Assembly (NCBI RefSeq): GCF_903828115.1
Contig: NZ_CAIKKU010000333.1
Location: 1-32,341 of the forward strand
Length of the DNA stretch: 32,341 nucleotides
Direction: 5' to 3'
DNA from: an uncultured Thiodictyon sp.
GTDB lineage: Bacteria > Pseudomonadota > Gammaproteobacteria > Chromatiales > Chromatiaceae
A program made the position numbers and the translations under genes. The notes below the pieces were generated by a model. The model did no database searches. It was not told the DNA's origin and was given only the letters and a program-made list of their open reading frames with translations. This document shows, one piece after another, positions 18,022 to 25,461 of the stretch. Position 1 is the stretch's first letter. Each line of letters starts with the position of its first letter.

Positions 18022-19532
18022 CGCCGACACCCGAGCAACTTCGCCAGGCCGACGAATTGGACGCGCTGTGGAGGCCGTACGACGGTTTCGCCGCGGTACC
18101 GCTACACCGCCCTCCCCATGATCCTGCGGAGGCCGCCCCGGACCCCGCCCGCCCACCCGCGCCCGCGTCACTGATCGCCACCGAGATAGAGCTTGCCGCC
18201 GCGCGCCTGACGCCCCGCTGCATCGTGAAAGACCACACCTACGCCGACGTGGCCCAGGTTGTTGCCCCGGGCGGCACCGGCAAGACGACCGTCCTCATCC
18301 ACGAGGCGGTCATGATCGCGCTTGGGCGGCCCGTCTGGGGCCTGCCGGTCGAGGCCCCAGGCTGGACCCTCCTGGTCACCGCGGAGGACCGGCGCGAGCA
18401 GATCATGGCCCGCCTGCGGGAAATCCTGGCCGCCCTGGACCTGACGCCCGCCGAACGCGCGACCGCGATCCGTGGCGTGCGCGTGTGGGACGTGACCGGC
18501 GAGCCGGTCAAGCTGGTGGCCGCCGCCGACGGTAACGTGGTCCTGACCTGGCTCGCTGACGCGATCGTGGAGGCCTACCTGCCCGACCCGCCCGCCGTGG
18601 TGACGTTCGATCCGCTGGTGTCGTTCGGCGCCAGTGAGGGCATGGTCAACGACAACGAGCAAGGCATCGTGACCGCCGCCAGACGCATCGTAAAGGGCCT
18701 GGATTGCTGCGTGCGCGTGGTCCACCACACTGGCAAGGGCAACGCTCGCGCGGGCACCCTGGACCAGTACAGCGGCCGTGGCGGCTCAGCACTGCCGGAC
18801 GGCTCGCGGATGACCACGGTCTTGCAGGCTTGGGGCCCGGAAGACGGGAGCGGGCTGCATCCGCCCCAGGGGTGCCACCCAGGGCCAGACGCCAGCATCG
18901 CCGTCATGGTCCGGGCGAAGCTCAGCTACGCGCCCCCGAACCTCCCACGCATTTGGATCAGGCGCGCCGGGTTTGCCTTCGAGCACTTCACCGAGGCGCC
19001 CCGGCTGGCCCCGGATATCCAACGGGCGGTCCAGGCGGACCAAGTGGAGCGGTTCATCATCGCCGAGCTTGGGCAGGGTCGGCGCCACACGGGAAGCACC
19101 TTGGACGGCATGGCCGAAACCATGGGCATGACGCAGAAGAACATCCGCCGCGCCCTGGCGGAACTGCTGGTGTCCACCCGGATCGTTGACGCACCCCTAC
19201 CGCGTGAACTCTGTTGGGGCCGCCGGAAAACCTACCTCTGCCCCCCCGGCCATTCTGTTGTTCAGCCTGACGGCATGACCCCCGAAACAGCCCCCACCGG
19301 GGAGGCCATGCCGTCACCCTCCTTTAATCCGTCGCCCTATAGGGACAGCACCCCCAACGGATTAAACCGTGGGGGGGTGCGGCCCCCCTTCCCTCAATCC
19401 GTCAACGATGGTCAACGGATTGCCACGGATATAACGGATTGGACCCAAGAGCACGCCGGCCCCGCCGTTCCCACCGACCCGTGCGACCCTGACGAAACCC
19501 CGCCGCCCACCGTGGCAGAGGTCCACCTGTGA
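18018..19532 (+). CDS. RepA-like RecA-fold ATPase (AAA_25), replicative helicase candidate
   Basis: The 504-residue protein shows Walker A APGGTGKTT at residues 83-91, Walker B near VVTFDPLVSFG, a VVHHTGKG motif and an arginine-rich RGGSALPDGSRM segment. This order matches the AAA_25/RSF1010 RepA-like hexameric helicase group. A winged-helix-like region (DGMAETMGMTQKNIRRALAE) follows. The C-terminal 100 residues are low-complexity, and their DNA is packed with ACGGATT repeats (19323-19440). The ATG at 18018 overlaps the preceding stop. Its likely role is to unwind element DNA during replication. A primase was not seen next to it. Confidence 0.85.
   Translation: MTPTPEQLRQADELDALWRPYDGFAAVPLHRPPHDPAEAAPDPARPPAPASLIATEIELAAARLTPRCIVKDHTYADVAQVVAPGGTGKTTVLIHEAVMIALGRPVWGLPVEAPGWTLLVTAEDRREQIMARLREILAALDLTPAERATAIRGVRVWDVTGEPVKLVAAADGNVVLTWLADAIVEAYLPDPPAVVTFDPLVSFGASEGMVNDNEQGIVTAARRIVKGLDCCVRVVHHTGKGNARAGTLDQYSGRGGSALPDGSRMTTVLQAWGPEDGSGLHPPQGCHPGPDASIAVMVRAKLSYAPPNLPRIWIRRAGFAFEHFTEAPRLAPDIQRAVQADQVERFIIAELGQGRRHTGSTLDGMAETMGMTQKNIRRALAELLVSTRIVDAPLPRELCWGRRKTYLCPPGHSVVQPDGMTPETAPTGEAMPSPSFNPSPYRDSTPNGLNRGGVRPPFPQSVNDGQRIATDITDWTQEHAGPAVPTDPCDPDETPPPTVAEVHL
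19323..19440. repeat. Iteron-like ACGGATT cluster with nested inverted repeats
   Basis: Five copies of ACGGATT or its complement AATCCGT lie at 19326-19332 (-), 19357-19363 (+), 19396-19402 (-), 19415-19421 (+) and 19434-19440 (+). Arms TTTAATCCGT and ACGGATTAAA (19323-19332, 19357-19366) are perfect complements. CCCTATAGGG is a palindrome at 19335-19344. GCACCCCC (19348-19355) pairs with GGGGGTGC (19373-19380). The cluster lies inside the 3' end of the RepA-like gene and is a candidate origin or operator. Confidence 0.65.
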
Positions 19533-19975
19533 CCCCCGCCGCCCTGGTGTCTGCCGCCCGCGCCGACGGGCTGTCGCTGGCCGTGGAGGGCAGCGTTCTG
19601 AAGGTCCGTGGCCCCACCGCCGCCGTGGCGAAGTGGACGCCCGTGCTGCGCAGCAACAAGGCCGCCCTCCTGCGCCTCCTGACCCCGCCCGCCCTGGACC
19701 CGGCCGACCTGGAGGCCATCAGCGAGGCAGTTGAGAAGCGCGCCGCGATCCGCGAGTTCGACGGCGGCGAGCCGCGCCCGGTCGCCGAGGCCGCGGCCCG
19801 CTCCACCATGCGCTGCTACCGCATCCTGGTGGACATGGGCGCCCCGCTGGCGCCGCGCTGGGTGACACTGGTTGCTCCCGGGTGCAGCCTGGAGGACGCC
19901 CGCCAGGACGCAGAGGGGCGCTTCTGGGGCCGGGTCCTGGAGGTTCGTGAGCAGGTTGCCGGGGGTGTCCAGTGA
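19529..19975 (+). CDS. TubC_N-like docking domain protein
   Basis: The 148-residue protein has an N-terminal stretch (LVSAARADGLSLAVEGSVLKV, then KWTPVLRSNKAALLRLL) with the small alpha-beta-alpha pattern of TubC N-terminal docking domains. Such domains also occur in mobile-element proteins beside primases and helicases. The remaining part is helical (ADLEAISEAVEKRAAIREFD) with a conserved-looking end. The GTG start overlaps the RepA-like stop and its end overlaps the helicase GTG. It may bridge the two motor proteins, which is inference. Confidence 0.6.
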   Translation: MTPAALVSAARADGLSLAVEGSVLKVRGPTAAVAKWTPVLRSNKAALLRLLTPPALDPADLEAISEAVEKRAAIREFDGGEPRPVAEAAARSTMRCYRILVDMGAPLAPRWVTLVAPGCSLEDARQDAEGRFWGRVLEVREQVAGGVQ

Positions 19976-21378
19976 CCATCGACCTGCGCACCTATCAGCA
20001 CAGTGCGATCAACCAGGTTCGCGCCGCCTACCAGGCCCGCCGCCGCGCGGTCTTATTGGTCGCTCCCACCGGGTCCGGCAAGACCGTGATGTTCAGCTAC
20101 ATCGCATCCAGCGCCGTGGACCGTGGCGGCCGGGTCCTGATCCTCGCGCACCGGCAAGAACTGATCCGCCAGACCAGCCGTACGCTGGCCGCCTTCGACG
20201 TGGCCCATGGGCTGATCCTCCCAGGGCATCCGGCAACCGAGGACGCGGTACAAGTCGCCAGCGTGCAGACCGTCGTGCGCCGCCTGGAACGCCTGGACTG
20301 GCAACCGACGCTGATCGTGGTGGACGAGGCGCACCACGCGACCCGCACCACTGGGCACGGGCGGGTGTTGGCGCACTTCGACACCGCGCGCGTGCTGGGT
20401 GTCACAGCGACGCCGCAACGGCTGGACGGTCAGGGACTCGGTACCGTGGCCGGCGGGTTCTTCGAGTCGCTGGTGTCGGGCCCCACCGTGCAGGAGTTGG
20501 TGACCGCGGGGTACCTGTCGCGCCCCGTGGTCTACGCCCCTCCCGGCGCCCCGGACCTGTCAGGGGTGCGCCGCATCGGGGGGGACTTCGCCGCGGGCGA
20601 GTTGGCCGCCGTCGTGGACCGGCCGACGATCACCGGCAATGCGGTGACGCACTACGCCCGGTATTGCCCGGGGCAGCCGGCCATCGTGTTCTGTGCCAGC
20701 GTCGCCCACGCCGAGCACGTTGCCGCCGCCTTCAGTCTGGCCGGGTACCAGGCCGCGAGCATCGACGGGACCATGGACGACACCACGCGGGCCGGGCGGA
20801 TCGCCGACCTTGGCACCGGCGCGCTTCAGGTCCTCACCTCCTGCGAGATCATCAGCGAGGGCACCGACATTCCCGTGGTGGGCGCCGCCGTGCTGCTGCG
20901 CCCGACACAATCGCTCGGGCTCTACCTGCAACAGGTCGGCCGCGCCTTGCGTCCGTTCCCGGGCAAGACCCATGCAACCATCCTGGATCATGTGGGGAAC
21001 TGCCACCGCCACGGCCTGCCGGACGATGACCGCGTGTGGACCTTGGAGGGCAGGAAGCGCCGCAAGGCCGACCCGGCGCCCGACCTGGCGGTCAAGCAGT
21101 GCCCCGCTTGCTACACGGTCCACCGGCCGAGGCCCGCTTGCCCCTCCTGCGGGTTCGTCTACCCGGCATCGGTGCGCGTGGTCCGCGAGGTTGACGGGGA
21201 GCTTGCAGAGATCCAACGCAGCGCCGCCCGCGATGCCGCGAAGCGGGAACAGAAGGACGCCAAGACCCTGGAGGACCTGCGCCGCATCGGCGCCGCCCGT
21301 GGCTACCATCCAGGCTGGGCCGAGCGGGTGCACGCCGCCCGTCAAGGCCGCCAGCCAATGAGCCGGGCCAGTCAATGA
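19972..21378 (+). CDS. DEAH-box superfamily 2 helicase
   Basis: The 468-residue protein resembles the UvrB/RecQ/Ssl2-like type III restriction helicase fold. The motifs in order are Q-like YQHSAINQVR, motif I APTGSGKT (about 31-38), Ia ILAHRQEL, II DEAHHA, III GVTATPQRLDG, V EGTDIPVVGAAVLLRPT and VI QQVGRALRP. A C-terminal four-Cys knuckle (CPACYTVHRPRPACPSC) probably binds zinc. It is a DNA translocase in the element's replication operon. The GTG start overlaps the upstream gene and the stop overlaps the VRR-NUC ATG. Confidence 0.93.
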   Translation: MTIDLRTYQHSAINQVRAAYQARRRAVLLVAPTGSGKTVMFSYIASSAVDRGGRVLILAHRQELIRQTSRTLAAFDVAHGLILPGHPATEDAVQVASVQTVVRRLERLDWQPTLIVVDEAHHATRTTGHGRVLAHFDTARVLGVTATPQRLDGQGLGTVAGGFFESLVSGPTVQELVTAGYLSRPVVYAPPGAPDLSGVRRIGGDFAAGELAAVVDRPTITGNAVTHYARYCPGQPAIVFCASVAHAEHVAAAFSLAGYQAASIDGTMDDTTRAGRIADLGTGALQVLTSCEIISEGTDIPVVGAAVLLRPTQSLGLYLQQVGRALRPFPGKTHATILDHVGNCHRHGLPDDDRVWTLEGRKRRKADPAPDLAVKQCPACYTVHRPRPACPSCGFVYPASVRVVREVDGELAEIQRSAARDAAKREQKDAKTLEDLRRIGAARGYHPGWAERVHAARQGRQPMSRASQ

Positions 21379-21788
21379 CCAACGAAGGACGCATCCAGCG
21401 AGACATCATGCTCGCCGCCAGTGCGGCCGGGTGGACGACCTGGAGGAACAACACCGGGCAGGCATGGACGGGGGATGTCTCCCGGCTCGCTGACGGTTCA
21501 ATCCTGATCCGCAATCCCAGGCCGCTCCACGCGGGACTGTGCACGGGCTCTGCTGACCTGATCGGTCTCCGGCCGGTCGTGGTCACTGCGCCGATGGTCG
21601 GCGCCACGCTGGCGCAGTTCATCGCCTTGGAGGTCAAGGGACCACGGGGCCGGGTGACTGCGGAGCAAGAGCGGTTCCTGGCGTTCGTCCGCTCCAAGGG
21701 CGGACTGGCGATCCTGGCCCGGTCCGCTGATGACCTGACCACCAACACCTCGATTCCGGCCGACTGGCCGTGCAGGACACCCACATGA
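21375..21788 (+). CDS. VRR-NUC domain nuclease
   Basis: The 137-residue stand-alone VRR-NUC protein of the PD-(D/E)XK fold shows N-terminal Glu4 and Gln8 in EGRIQRDI, the Asp in GSADLIG, the ExK in FIALEVKGPRG and the Gln in TAEQERFL. Stand-alone VRR-NUC proteins are common in phage replication modules and cut branched or flapped DNA. It overlaps both neighbours by ATGA, so it is made together with the SF2 helicase and may process the structures that helicase generates. Confidence 0.9.
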   Translation: MTNEGRIQRDIMLAASAAGWTTWRNNTGQAWTGDVSRLADGSILIRNPRPLHAGLCTGSADLIGLRPVVVTAPMVGATLAQFIALEVKGPRGRVTAEQERFLAFVRSKGGLAILARSADDLTTNTSIPADWPCRTPT

Positions 21789-22810
21789 ACGACCTGATCC
21801 CGCTCGCCGACCCGAACCCGGCGGCACTGTTCGCCCCGCTCGGGCTGACCGAGGTCCCGGAGCGCATCGCCAGCGATGCCCGCGCCATCGTGCCCGACCT
21901 GCGCACCAAGAAGGGCCGCGACGCCATCGCCAGCACCGCCGCCCGAGTCGCCAGGGCCAAGACCTACCTGGATGGCATCGGCAAGGACTATGTGGCACAG
22001 CTCAAGCTGCTACCGGCCCAGGTGGACGCCGAGCGCAAGCGCGCCCGGGATTACCTGGACGCGCTCAAGGAGGAGGTCCGGCGGCCCTTGAGCGAGTTCG
22101 AGGAGGCCGAGCGCGCCCGCGTGGCGGCCCTGGAGGCGCGCCTGGCCAGCCTCAACGCGGCGGCCGACCTGGCGCCCGGCGCCGACTCCGCGTTGCTCGC
22201 CGCCCGGCTCGCCGAGGTCGAAGCGGTGACGCTCGGGGAGGACTGGGGCGCGTTCGCCCTGACCGCCGCTCGCTCCAAGGATGCGGCTCTTGCCGCCTTG
22301 CGCGGGGCCTACACCGCCGCCCTGGAGGCTGAGCGCCGCGCGGCCGAGCGGGTGCGGATGGAGCGGGAACACGAGGCCCAGGAACAAGCCGAGCGAGAGG
22401 CGCGGATCGCCCAGGAGGCCGCCCGCCAGGCCACCGAGGAAGCCGAGGCCCGTGGCCGTGCCCAACAGGAGGCCGCCGAACAGCGTGCGCGCGAGGTCGA
22501 GCAGCAACGCCAGGATGCCGAGCGCCGCGCCCTGGAGGCCGAGGCCCGCCGGCTGCAACAGGAACAGGACGCCTTGCAGGAGACCGCCCGCGCCCTGCAA
22601 CGCGAGCGTGAGCGTGAGCGCATCGAGGCGGATCGACTGGCCCGTGAGCAGGAGGCCCTGCGCCGCGCCCGGGATCGCGAGCACGCCGCCCAGGTCCACA
22701 ACGCCGTGGCGGCCGACCTGTGCGCTCTGGGGCTGTCGTTGGACGAGGCGCGGACCGTGGTGCGCGGGATCGCGACCGGACGGGTTGGGCGGGTGGCGAT
22801 CACATACTGA
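21785..22810 (+). CDS. Phage-type coiled-coil protein
   Basis: The 341-residue protein has an N-terminal 100 residues with a pattern seen in phage proteins encoded near RecT: IVPDLRTKKGRDAIASTAARVARAK, then DYLDALKEEVRRPL. After that it is almost entirely charged coiled coil rich in Glu, Arg, Gln and Ala (about 200-310, such as AEQRAREVEQQRQDAERRAL). A short globular end (DLCALGLSLDEARTVVRGIATGRVG) follows. The ATG overlaps the VRR-NUC stop. It is the last gene of the uninterrupted overlapping run. The function is unknown; a structural or DNA-bridging role is possible. Confidence 0.75.
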   Translation: MNDLIPLADPNPAALFAPLGLTEVPERIASDARAIVPDLRTKKGRDAIASTAARVARAKTYLDGIGKDYVAQLKLLPAQVDAERKRARDYLDALKEEVRRPLSEFEEAERARVAALEARLASLNAAADLAPGADSALLAARLAEVEAVTLGEDWGAFALTAARSKDAALAALRGAYTAALEAERRAAERVRMEREHEAQEQAEREARIAQEAARQATEEAEARGRAQQEAAEQRAREVEQQRQDAERRALEAEARRLQQEQDALQETARALQRERERERIEADRLAREQEALRRARDREHAAQVHNAVAADLCALGLSLDEARTVVRGIATGRVGRVAITY

Positions 22811-22826
22811 GCGGCGGCGGCAGGGG

Positions 22827-22844
22827 TACACTGTTATCTGTGTA
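22827..22844. promoter_or_regulatory. Dyad before the DUF5681-like gene
   Basis: TACAC and GTGTA flank an 8-nt A/T-rich centre in the 73-bp gap upstream of the GTG at 22884. This is the only break in the overlapping gene chain. It may be an operator or part of a promoter, but no clear -35/-10 pair was found. Confidence 0.35.
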
Positions 22845-22883
22845 AAACAACAGCAAAATCTGCTTGATGCAAGGGGGTAGCAA

Positions 22884-23303
22884 GTGACTTTTGCCAAGGG
22901 GCAATCAGGGAACCCGGCCGGCAGGAAGCCCGGCACGCTGACCAAGCAGGGCAAGATGCGGGCGCAGATCGCCGAGGCGGTACCGGGCATCCTGAAGGCC
23001 ATGCAGGAGAAGGCTGCGGCCGGGGATGTCATGGCCGCCCGCCTGCTGCTGGACCGCGTGTTGCCGTCCCTCAAGAGCGTGGACACGCCAACACCGCTCG
23101 CCCTTGGCAACGCCCCTGCCGACTTGGGGGGCGCCGCTACGGCCGTCTTGGTGGCCCTGGCAGGGGGTGGACTCTCGCCCGAACAGGCCGGGTCTGTGGC
23201 TGGGGTCCTGGCGGCCCTGGCCCGGGTGAAGGAAACCGCGGAACTGATCGAGCGCATTGAGCGCCTGGAGCGCGGTACCGCGGGCGGGAGCACCACGCCA
23301 TGA
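22884..23303 (+). CDS. DUF5681-like protein
   Basis: The 139-residue protein has the N-terminal signature FAKGQSGNPAGRKPGTLTKQG, typical of DUF5681 proteins found in phages and islands, often near terminase genes. A helical domain (LKAMQEKAAAGDVMAARLLLDRVLP) follows, then an Ala/Gly-rich linker and a C-terminal coiled coil (VKETAELIERIERLERG). The basic Gly-Pro N-terminus suggests nucleic-acid binding. The GTG start has GGGGG upstream. Its stop overlaps the ATG of a 43-residue micro-gene. Confidence 0.7.
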   Translation: MTFAKGQSGNPAGRKPGTLTKQGKMRAQIAEAVPGILKAMQEKAAAGDVMAARLLLDRVLPSLKSVDTPTPLALGNAPADLGGAATAVLVALAGGGLSPEQAGSVAGVLAALARVKETAELIERIERLERGTAGGSTTP

Positions 23304-23431
23304 ACGCCGCCCGGCGCAGCCCGCACGGCCGCAGGGTGAAATTTCCCCCGGGGATTTTTCGCCGGACGGCCCGCCGGGAGAAATTTCCCCCGGGGATTTT
23401 CCCCCGGCCTGACAAAGCCGCGGATCCATGA
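23300..23431 (+). CDS. 43-residue basic micro-protein with duplicated KFPPGIF motif
   Basis: The ATG at 23300 overlaps the DUF5681 stop (ATGA), and the TGA at 23429-23431 overlaps the next ATG at 23428. This is the same coupling used throughout the operon. The peptide has KFPPGIF at residues 14-20 and again at 28-34, each flanked by Arg, so there are two 14-residue units. The DNA repeat is 21 bp long at 23338-23358 and 23380-23400. No family is known to me. Both-sided coupling is the main evidence for translation. A non-coding role of the repeat, such as a protein-binding site, is the alternative. Confidence 0.6.
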   Translation: MNAARRSPHGRRVKFPPGIFRRTARREKFPPGIFPRPDKAADP

Positions 23432-23805
23432 GCGCCACGCTACGCCGCCGGCTGCACCTCCTGGAGGTCGCGCACGAGCAGCGCGAACTGGCGCAGTCCA
23501 CCCGCAACCCGGCCCGACGCTGGGCGTTGCTGAATCTGGTGGTCAGGACGGCGGCCGGGGAGGACCCCGCACCCTGGCGTGCAGCCATGGAAGCCCTGCC
23601 GACGGTGCCTGCCACGGATCGGCGAGAACTGACCAGCACCGAACGCACCATGCGCGTGCTGGCCCTCCTGTGCCGGGAGGCCCGCGCATCGGCGCCGTAC
23701 CGGGACCTGCTGGCGGTTGCCGTGGGGGCCGGGCTTGCCGATCCGCGACAGGTCAGATGGATGCGCGAGGCGGGTTTACTGATCGGGCAGGAGACCACGA
23801 CATGA
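23428..23805 (+). CDS. Hypothetical protein
   Basis: The 125-residue, mostly helical protein begins MSATLRRRLHLLEVAHEQREL. This N-terminus is shared in pattern with the next gene (MNATLKRRLEHLERDQQER). The central part (RRWALLNLVVRTAAGEDPAPW) and the C-terminal part (RTMRVLALLCREARASAPYRDL) are helical. No family is recognised. It is coupled by ATGA on both sides. Confidence 0.6.
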   Translation: MSATLRRRLHLLEVAHEQRELAQSTRNPARRWALLNLVVRTAAGEDPAPWRAAMEALPTVPATDRRELTSTERTMRVLALLCREARASAPYRDLLAVAVGAGLADPRQVRWMREAGLLIGQETTT

Positions 23806-23996
23806 ACGCCACCCTCAAGCGCCGCCTGGAACACCTGGAGCGCGACCAGCAAGAACGCCAGGGCGGGACCCTGGTAGTCCTGCCGCAGCCAGGGGAGAGC
23901 AGCGAGGATGCCATCGAGCGCACCGCGGCCGGGTGGGGGCGGCCGGTCGAGGCGTTCAGTGTGGTCCTGGTTCTGGACTTCTGCGCGCCGGGCTGA
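23802..23996 (+). CDS. Small hypothetical protein
   Basis: The 64-residue protein has an N-terminal coiled-coil start (MNATLKRRLEHLERDQQERQ), then a beta-like segment (GTLVVLPQPGESSEDAIER) and an end in FSVVLVLDFCAPG. Its ATG overlaps the upstream stop. The N-terminus resembles that of the upstream gene, suggesting a shared docking helix or a partial duplication. A 7-bp-arm hairpin (24006-24025, GGCGTTT/AAACGCC) follows the stop and could end the transcript. Confidence 0.6.
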   Translation: MNATLKRRLEHLERDQQERQGGTLVVLPQPGESSEDAIERTAAGWGRPVEAFSVVLVLDFCAPG

Positions 23997-24005
23997 CCGC
24001 GGTTC

Positions 24006-24025
24006 GGCGTTTGGCGCAAAACGCC
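24006..24025. terminator. Hairpin after the small-gene run
   Basis: GGCGTTT and AAACGCC form a 7-bp stem with a 6-nt loop, starting 10 bp after the stop at 23996. It lacks a clear T-tract, so it is a weak terminator candidate. Confidence 0.35.
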
Positions 24026-24135
24026 CGTGCTGACCTGGCCGCGGGTGGACGGCCGGGGCGACCTTCGTCACCCGCGCCCGCGCCCGCGCCAATCGTTCCA
24101 CAGCGGAAGCTGCCAACGGACGCTAGGCTTAACGA

Positions 24136-24164
24136 CTGACAACCACGGCAGCACCAAGTATCTA
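24136..24164 (+). promoter_or_regulatory. Candidate sigma70 promoter for the gene at 24190
   Basis: CTGACA (24136-24141), a 17-bp spacer and TATCTA (24159-24164) lie just upstream of the ribosome site AGAGGT and the ATG at 24190. Confidence 0.55.
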
Positions 24165-24189
24165 CCCCCCGCAACAGAGGTACCCAGCC

Positions 24190-24510
24190 ATGTCAACGGA
24201 AGCCTTCCAAGCACGAGCGCGCAAGCACTGGACCATATGGCTACCCCAGAGGGTGGCCGACCTGAAGGCGCGGGGGCTGTTCCAGGAGGCGCTCCGGGTG
24301 GCAGCCATCCAGGCGCAAGAGGAGAAGGCGCGACTGATGGCGAGCGGCTACCCGAGCCACGCGGCGGACGAGGTGGTACTGAAACAGTTCATCCTGCTGG
24401 ACCCCGAACCGGACGCGGACGCGGACGAGGAACTGGACGCGGAGTTGGCGGAGAAGGAACGGGCGTACCAGGAAATGATGAGGGAACCGCCGGAGAACCC
24501 GCAGGACTGA
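24190..24510 (+). CDS. Hypothetical acidic-tailed protein
   Basis: The 106-residue protein begins MSTEAFQARARKHWTIWLPQ. A helical N-terminal part (LKARGLFQEALRVAAIQAQEEKA) leads to VVLKQFILLDPE and a strongly acidic tail (PDADADEELDAELAEKERAYQEMM). Similar short proteins occur in phage and island genomes without known function. It has its own promoter candidate and a good ribosome site, and stands alone between two non-coding stretches. Confidence 0.65.
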   Translation: MSTEAFQARARKHWTIWLPQRVADLKARGLFQEALRVAAIQAQEEKARLMASGYPSHAADEVVLKQFILLDPEPDADADEELDAELAEKERAYQEMMREPPENPQD

Positions 24511-24868
24511 CGGCCAACGCCGAAACCTCCCCCCGTCGGCCCAGGTCCCGTCGCTCGCGAGGACCTGCGCGCCAGGGTGGACCTTCAGGGGGGGCTTACG
24601 GCTGCTGCCCTTGCGAGGTCGCGGATAGACGGCTGGCGACTCGACACGGCTTGCAGAAACACGAAACCCCGCCGATGAGCGGGGCTTGTCGAAGCGGGGC
24701 CGGGTGGCGTAGTGTGGGCGCCGTCGTGGTGTCCCCTGGCAGGGACACCGCGCAAAGCCCGACCGCGTGAACGGTTGAGCACCGGCAGTCAGATTGTACC
24801 CCCGCCGGGGGTGCGCCTGCCTGCCTCTGCCGCCCGCCGCGGTCAATCCCAACGACTGGAGATTGACC
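24511..24868. other. Gene-free stretch with hairpins
   Basis: No convincing reading frame is seen. A strong stem CCCCGC (24667-24672) with GCGGGG (24679-24684) is followed by CTTGTC and may be a terminator for the gene ending at 24510. A second GC-rich dyad lies near 24798 (CCCCCGCCGGGGG). The region ends with TGGAGA as ribosome site for 24869. Confidence 0.5.
24667..24684. terminator. Hairpin, possible terminator
   Basis: CCCCGC and GCGGGG form a 6-bp GC stem with a 6-nt loop, preceded by AAA and followed by CTTGTC. It resembles a weak intrinsic terminator. Confidence 0.4.
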
Positions 24869-25192
24869 ATGACTTCACCCACGACTGCCCCTATCGACGA
24901 CCAGACCGCCGCGCTACTCCTGCGAGACGTGGCCAGTGAGACCGCCGCCCAACTGCGCGTCCTGGCCCACCTGCCCGCCGCCGACCTGACCGGGGAGACT
25001 GATTCGTTCGGCCTGTACTTGCTCTTGAGCCGCCTGGCAGACAACCTAACCGCCGCTGAAAGAGCCTATCGACCGGCAGAGGAAGCCGCCCACGATCCCG
25101 CCGAACCGCCCCAGGCCCACACCGCTCTTGACGCCGAGTCCGCTCTGGCACTGCTGCGTGGGATCTTCAGCAACCAGGGGGTGCCGTCATGA
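24869..25192 (+). CDS. Hypothetical protein upstream of the second RepA-like ATPase
   Basis: The 107-residue acidic helical protein begins MTSPTTAPIDDQTAALLLRD and continues ETDSFGLYLLLSRLADNLTAAERAY, ending LDAESALALLRGIFSNQG. No family is recognised. The ATG at 24869 is chosen for TGGAGA upstream. Its stop overlaps the ATG of the next gene, so it begins a three-gene coupled unit that ends in the second AAA_25 ATPase. Confidence 0.6.
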   Translation: MTSPTTAPIDDQTAALLLRDVASETAAQLRVLAHLPAADLTGETDSFGLYLLLSRLADNLTAAERAYRPAEEAAHDPAEPPQAHTALDAESALALLRGIFSNQGVPS

Positions 25193-25461
25193 GTACGCCC
25201 AAGACTCCCGACCACATCCGCTTCTACCTTGAGCAGCATCGTCAATGCCTTGAGTACGGCCCGGCGTCTATCGTCCGCGTGTTGACCCTGGCCCATGAGT
25301 TGTTGCACGAGTGCAAATTGGCGACATCTGAGCCCTCACCACTCGCCACCCAAGCAAACATTGTCTCGCTGGTGGACTGCGCGAGGATGGCGACGGGCCT
25401 GCTGCAGCGTGAGCTTGATTCGGTCTTTGAGGCGCTGGACGCAGCCGGGGGTGCAGCGTGA
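25189..25461 (+). CDS. Small helical hypothetical protein
   Basis: The 90-residue protein is predicted almost entirely helical: HIRFYLEQHRQCLEYG, IVRVLTLAHELLHECKL and MATGLLQRELDSVFEALDAA. No family is recognised. ATGA overlap upstream and GTGA overlap downstream tie it to the RepA-like ATPase. It could be a loader or partner of that ATPase, by position only. Confidence 0.6.
   Translation: MSTPKTPDHIRFYLEQHRQCLEYGPASIVRVLTLAHELLHECKLATSEPSPLATQANIVSLVDCARMATGLLQRELDSVFEALDAAGGAA

Noticed and set aside
23338-23400. CRISPR-like repeat pair
   Set aside because: Only two 21-bp copies with a 21-bp gap, in frame within a small open frame, and no cas genes nearby.
24241-25044. Minus-strand frame across 24190-25044
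   Set aside because: No recognisable content and opposite to coupled + strand genes with ribosome sites.
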